Source: Bacillota bacterium
Lineage (GTDB): Bacteria > Bacillota > Clostridia > Lachnospirales > Anaerotignaceae
DNA: 64,000 bases
Direction: 5' to 3'
Assembly (NCBI GenBank): GCA_019422105.1
Contig: JAHZDZ010000003.1
Span: 1-64,000 of the forward strand
Shown piece after piece: positions 61,861 through 64,000 of the stretch; within the stretch, counting starts at the first letter, position 1, and every line of letters starts with the position of its first letter. Below the pieces are notes generated by a model, which did not search any database, was not told where the DNA came from, and worked only from the letters and a program-made list of their open reading frames with translations. Both the position numbers and the translations under genes were made by a program.

Positions 61861-62931
61861 TTAATCCCTTCTCAGCTTGATATATTTTGCCGCACTTCTT
61901 CGGCGGTCTTCCTCAATCTCGGCATAGTGCTTTTTTGTTGTGTTGACGTCGGCATGTCCCAAAACATCGGCGACCAGGTAGATGTCTCCTGTTTCATGGT
62001 AGAGGTTTGTGCCATAGGTGCTGCGCAGTTTATGAGGCGATATTTTTTTCAGGCGAATGACGGACTGGGAATATTTTTTCACCAGATTCTGTACTGAGCG
62101 CACTGTAATGCGGGTGCCGCGGCTGGACAGAAAAAGGGCTTTGTCGTTTTCGTCCTTTGGCGGATGGTTTCTGCGGTATTCTATGTAATCTAAAAGTGCC
62201 TCCCGCACCTCATCCCCAAAATATAAAACAACCTGATTGCCGCCCTTACGGGTGACTTTTACGCCGTTTTGCTTGAAATCCAAATCGTCTGTGTTGATGC
62301 CCACACATTCGCTGACACGCATTCCTGTTCCTACCAGAGTGCTGATAATTGCCAAATCCCGCAGCTTTTCTTTTTCGTGGAAGGCTTTTTGGCGATCGGT
62401 AAGGTTATCGCCCTTTTCCACCTCATCCAACAGTGTTGCCACTTCATCCACATCTAAACGTACTATTTTTTTATCATGTATTTTAGGAGAATCCACAATT
62501 GCCGCAGGATTTGCCAGCACCTTCTTTTTTTTATAAAAGTATTTATACATGGAGCGTATGGCGGCCAGCTTTCTGGCCTTGCCCTTTTCATCATTTTTAT
62601 ATTCCAGCATAATGGAAGGGTTATAGGGATCCGGTTTGGTGTAAAAGGTGAGGTACTCCATAAAGCGGTCGATATCCTCGGAATCAATTTCATTTAAATC
62701 GGATACTTCCAGTGTTTCAATGGATTTACCCTTTAAACTTTTGTTTTTTTCAAGCATAAATCCGAAAAACAGCTTCAAATCATAGGCGTAGCCGATACGC
62801 GTTTTAACGGAGGTAGTCTGTGCGATGCTGCGGAAAAATTCCTCCATGAAATAGGGCAGCTCCTCCAACAAGGCACGCAGATGTATGGTATTTTTCTGTA
62901 TTTCCTCTTCATGATAGCTTTTGCCGGCCAT
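61861..62931 (-). CDS. Tyrosine recombinase, XerC/XerD-like
   Basis: Site-specific recombinase of about 356 residues: N-terminal SAM-like domain (to ~140) and catalytic domain with the Arg in GTGMRVSE, Lys in VTRKGGNQ, HKLRST (HxxR), LGHAD and nucleophile Tyr in TTKKHYAEI. Slightly longer than XerC/XerD. AAGGAG precedes the ATG at 62931, overlapping the ttcA-like stop region. No attachment site or element is seen beside it, and it sits in a housekeeping operon, so a chromosomal role is more likely than a phage integrase. Confidence 0.9.
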   Translation of the reverse strand: MAGKSYHEEEIQKNTIHLRALLEELPYFMEEFFRSIAQTTSVKTRIGYAYDLKLFFGFMLEKNKSLKGKSIETLEVSDLNEIDSEDIDRFMEYLTFYTKPDPYNPSIMLEYKNDEKGKARKLAAIRSMYKYFYKKKKVLANPAAIVDSPKIHDKKIVRLDVDEVATLLDEVEKGDNLTDRQKAFHEKEKLRDLAIISTLVGTGMRVSECVGINTDDLDFKQNGVKVTRKGGNQVVLYFGDEVREALLDYIEYRRNHPPKDENDKALFLSSRGTRITVRSVQNLVKKYSQSVIRLKKISPHKLRSTYGTNLYHETGDIYLVADVLGHADVNTTKKHYAEIEEDRRRSAAKYIKLRRD

Positions 62932-62935
62932 ATTG

Positions 62936-63673
62936 TCACTCCTTAGCATTGTCTTTTGCCATGTCCCAGCCTTTCAGACCGGAGCGTTTGACAGCGCCGA
63001 AAATTTTTTCCTCCAAATGAATATAATCCTTTGACAGAGCCTGAATCAATTCCTTTATTTCCTGCCGCTTTGTGTTGCCGTCCGCCAGGCATGGATTTTT
63101 AACAATGGTGATACCGCTTTTATTAATATAGCTTTTTGCCTCATATTCCGGCACATAAATGAGGGGACGGATGGAATAAAGTTTTTTTCTGTCCAGGTAG
63201 CTGACTGGGGCAAAGCAGTTAACTCTTCCTTCAAAGAACAGGGACATTAAAAAGGTTTCGATTACGTCGTCCTTGTTATGTCCCAACGCAACCTTGTTAC
63301 AGCCAAGCCTGTCGGCCTCATCATTTAAGGCGCCCTTCCGCATTTTAGAGCAGAGGGAACAGGGATTTTTTTCCTTCCGCTCCTCAAATATAATCTGTCC
63401 GATATCCGTTTCCACCACGGAATAGTCAACGCCAAGCTTCTCGCAGAGAGCCTTTATTCCGCTGTAATCAGCCCCGGGAAGCCCCAAGGATACGGTAATG
63501 GCTACTATATCAAAATGCTTTGGATAAAAACGCATTAAATCCCTTAAGGCTATGAGAAGGCATAGGCTGTCTTTGCCGCCGGATACCCCCACTGCGATTT
63601 TATCTCCCTCCTCTATCATACTGTAGTCTTCTACAGCTCGTCTGACATAGCTTAATAATCTTTGATGCTTCAT
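62936..63673 (-). CDS. TtcA-family tRNA thiolation enzyme
   Basis: PP-loop ATPase of 245 residues that activates tRNA for sulfur transfer, by similarity to 2-thiocytidine synthetase TtcA. PP-loop VGVSGGKDSLCLL, cluster cysteines CSLC and the later NPCLADG, and ALGHNKDDVIETFLMSL are present. GGAACC-type weak ribosome binding site before the ATG. TATAAT-like sequence at 63724-63731 on the minus strand suggests a promoter. First gene of the three-gene operon. Confidence 0.88.
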   Translation of the reverse strand: MKHQRLLSYVRRAVEDYSMIEEGDKIAVGVSGGKDSLCLLIALRDLMRFYPKHFDIVAITVSLGLPGADYSGIKALCEKLGVDYSVVETDIGQIIFEERKEKNPCSLCSKMRKGALNDEADRLGCNKVALGHNKDDVIETFLMSLFFEGRVNCFAPVSYLDRKKLYSIRPLIYVPEYEAKSYINKSGITIVKNPCLADGNTKRQEIKELIQALSKDYIHLEEKIFGAVKRSGLKGWDMAKDNAKE

Positions 63674-63767
63674 GATGGTTCCTCCGAATGAATGGATTTG
63701 TGTTATAAAAAGTATACAATATTATTATACCGAAAAAAAGGACTCATTGAAAGGGAAAGTATAAATA

Positions 63768-63796
63768 TTGTGTTTTTGCGCCGCAAAGGATATAAT
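63768..63796 (+). promoter_or_regulatory. Promoter of the terminal lipoprotein gene
   Basis: TTGTGT (63768-63773), 17-base spacer, TATAAT (63791-63796), 35 bases before the start codon. Confidence 0.55.
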
Positions 63797-63831
63797 GACA
63801 GGTATATATTGATGAAAAAAGGAGACAAGCC

Positions 63832-64000
63832 ATGAAAATAAAAAAATTATCGGCTCTGATTTTTGCTTGTTTACTGCTGTTTAGCGGCTGTGCCAAAAAA
63901 AATGCCGCTGGCGCCAATGACAGCGAGGAAGGGCCAAAGCAGGAGAAGGCTTTGGAAAACGAAGCGGAAAATGAAAAAACGCCGGAGGAATTGAAAACTG
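63832..64000 (+). CDS. Lipoprotein, truncated by the window end
   Basis: The visible 56 residues start MKIKKLSALIFACLLLFSGC: basic start, hydrophobic core and lipobox FSGC (mature Cys20). A charged, acidic linker (KKNAAGANDSEEGPKQEKALENEAENEKTPEEL) follows, typical before an extracytoplasmic domain that lies outside the window. AAAAAAGGAG precedes the ATG. Function cannot be told. Confidence 0.8.
   Translation, partial: MKIKKLSALIFACLLLFSGCAKKNAAGANDSEEGPKQEKALENEAENEKTPEELKT

Noticed and set aside
61861..62931. Phage integrase marking a mobile element
   Set aside because: The gene is tightly embedded in an operon with ttcA-like and NUDIX genes, with no attachment-site repeats, tRNA or phage genes nearby.

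Overview
The window looks like chromosome of a low-to-medium GC, endospore-forming, anaerobic member of the class Clostridia, probably near the Lachnospiraceae or Anaerotignaceae. The supports are an alpha/beta-type small acid-soluble spore protein (19378-19611), the clostridial SCIFF peptide with its radical SAM maturase beside secDF (37641-41706), AddB, RuvAB, RbgA and RecJ-Apt gene blocks, and strong AGGAGG ribosome binding sites throughout. No rRNA, tRNA, CRISPR array, transposase or prophage was seen.

Layout. 1-2850: arrays of a ~140-146 bp repeat carrying an extended -10 sequence, with proB and a decayed flavodoxin-family gene. 3055-7282: three small zinc-ribbon membrane proteins, a DUF2085 protein, 5-formyl-THF cyclo-ligase and proA. 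7403-8352: a divergent membrane protein and Xre regulator. 8550-21255: an accessory block with three D-aminoacylase paralogues, a lipoprotein, a Crp/Fnr regulator, two YkvI-type transporters, the SASP and a DSD1-type PLP enzyme; I read it as a D-amino acid salvage block. 21564-25926: an ECF sigma/anti-sigma pair, a MarR regulator with a frameshifted DUF5131 gene, and a secreted protein. 26081-28572: ruvAB, a rhomboid protease and a small protein. 28889-31629: a MarR regulator, an M81 (MlrC-like) peptidase and a membrane-anchored protein. 31751-36192: addB and a PHP phosphoesterase. 36323-41706: TIGR04086 protein, scfA, scfB, secD, secF. 41925-45557: recJ, apt, rplS, lepB. 45558-59769: an accessory island. 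59770-64000: rbgA (ylqF), a DUF6440 protein, NUDIX hydrolase, tyrosine recombinase, TtcA-like enzyme and the start of a lipoprotein.

The most striking part is the island at 47.1-59.6 kb, lying between lepB and rbgA, genes commonly adjacent in Firmicutes. It holds two facing copies of one gene set: two class III (CaiB/BaiF) CoA-transferases, a BCCT transporter and a PAS/AAA+/Fis sigma-54 activator. The copies point at each other and meet at about 53.78 kb. Each arm begins with a near-consensus sigma-54 promoter (TTGGCA...TTTGCT, exact GG-N10-GC spacing). The right arm has a pair of TATTC-type dyads upstream, as expected for activator binding sites. One of the four CoA-transferases has Glu in place of the catalytic Asp. 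The likely job is inducible uptake and CoA activation of a betaine- or carnitine-like quaternary amine, but no dehydrogenase, hydratase or lyase is present to show what follows.

Three further repeat families deserve attention: the 146-bp extended -10 array; a ~99-bp three-hairpin element at 36742 and 46739; and an ~83-bp nested hairpin at 28603 and 44832 whose inner stem shows compensatory base-pair changes.
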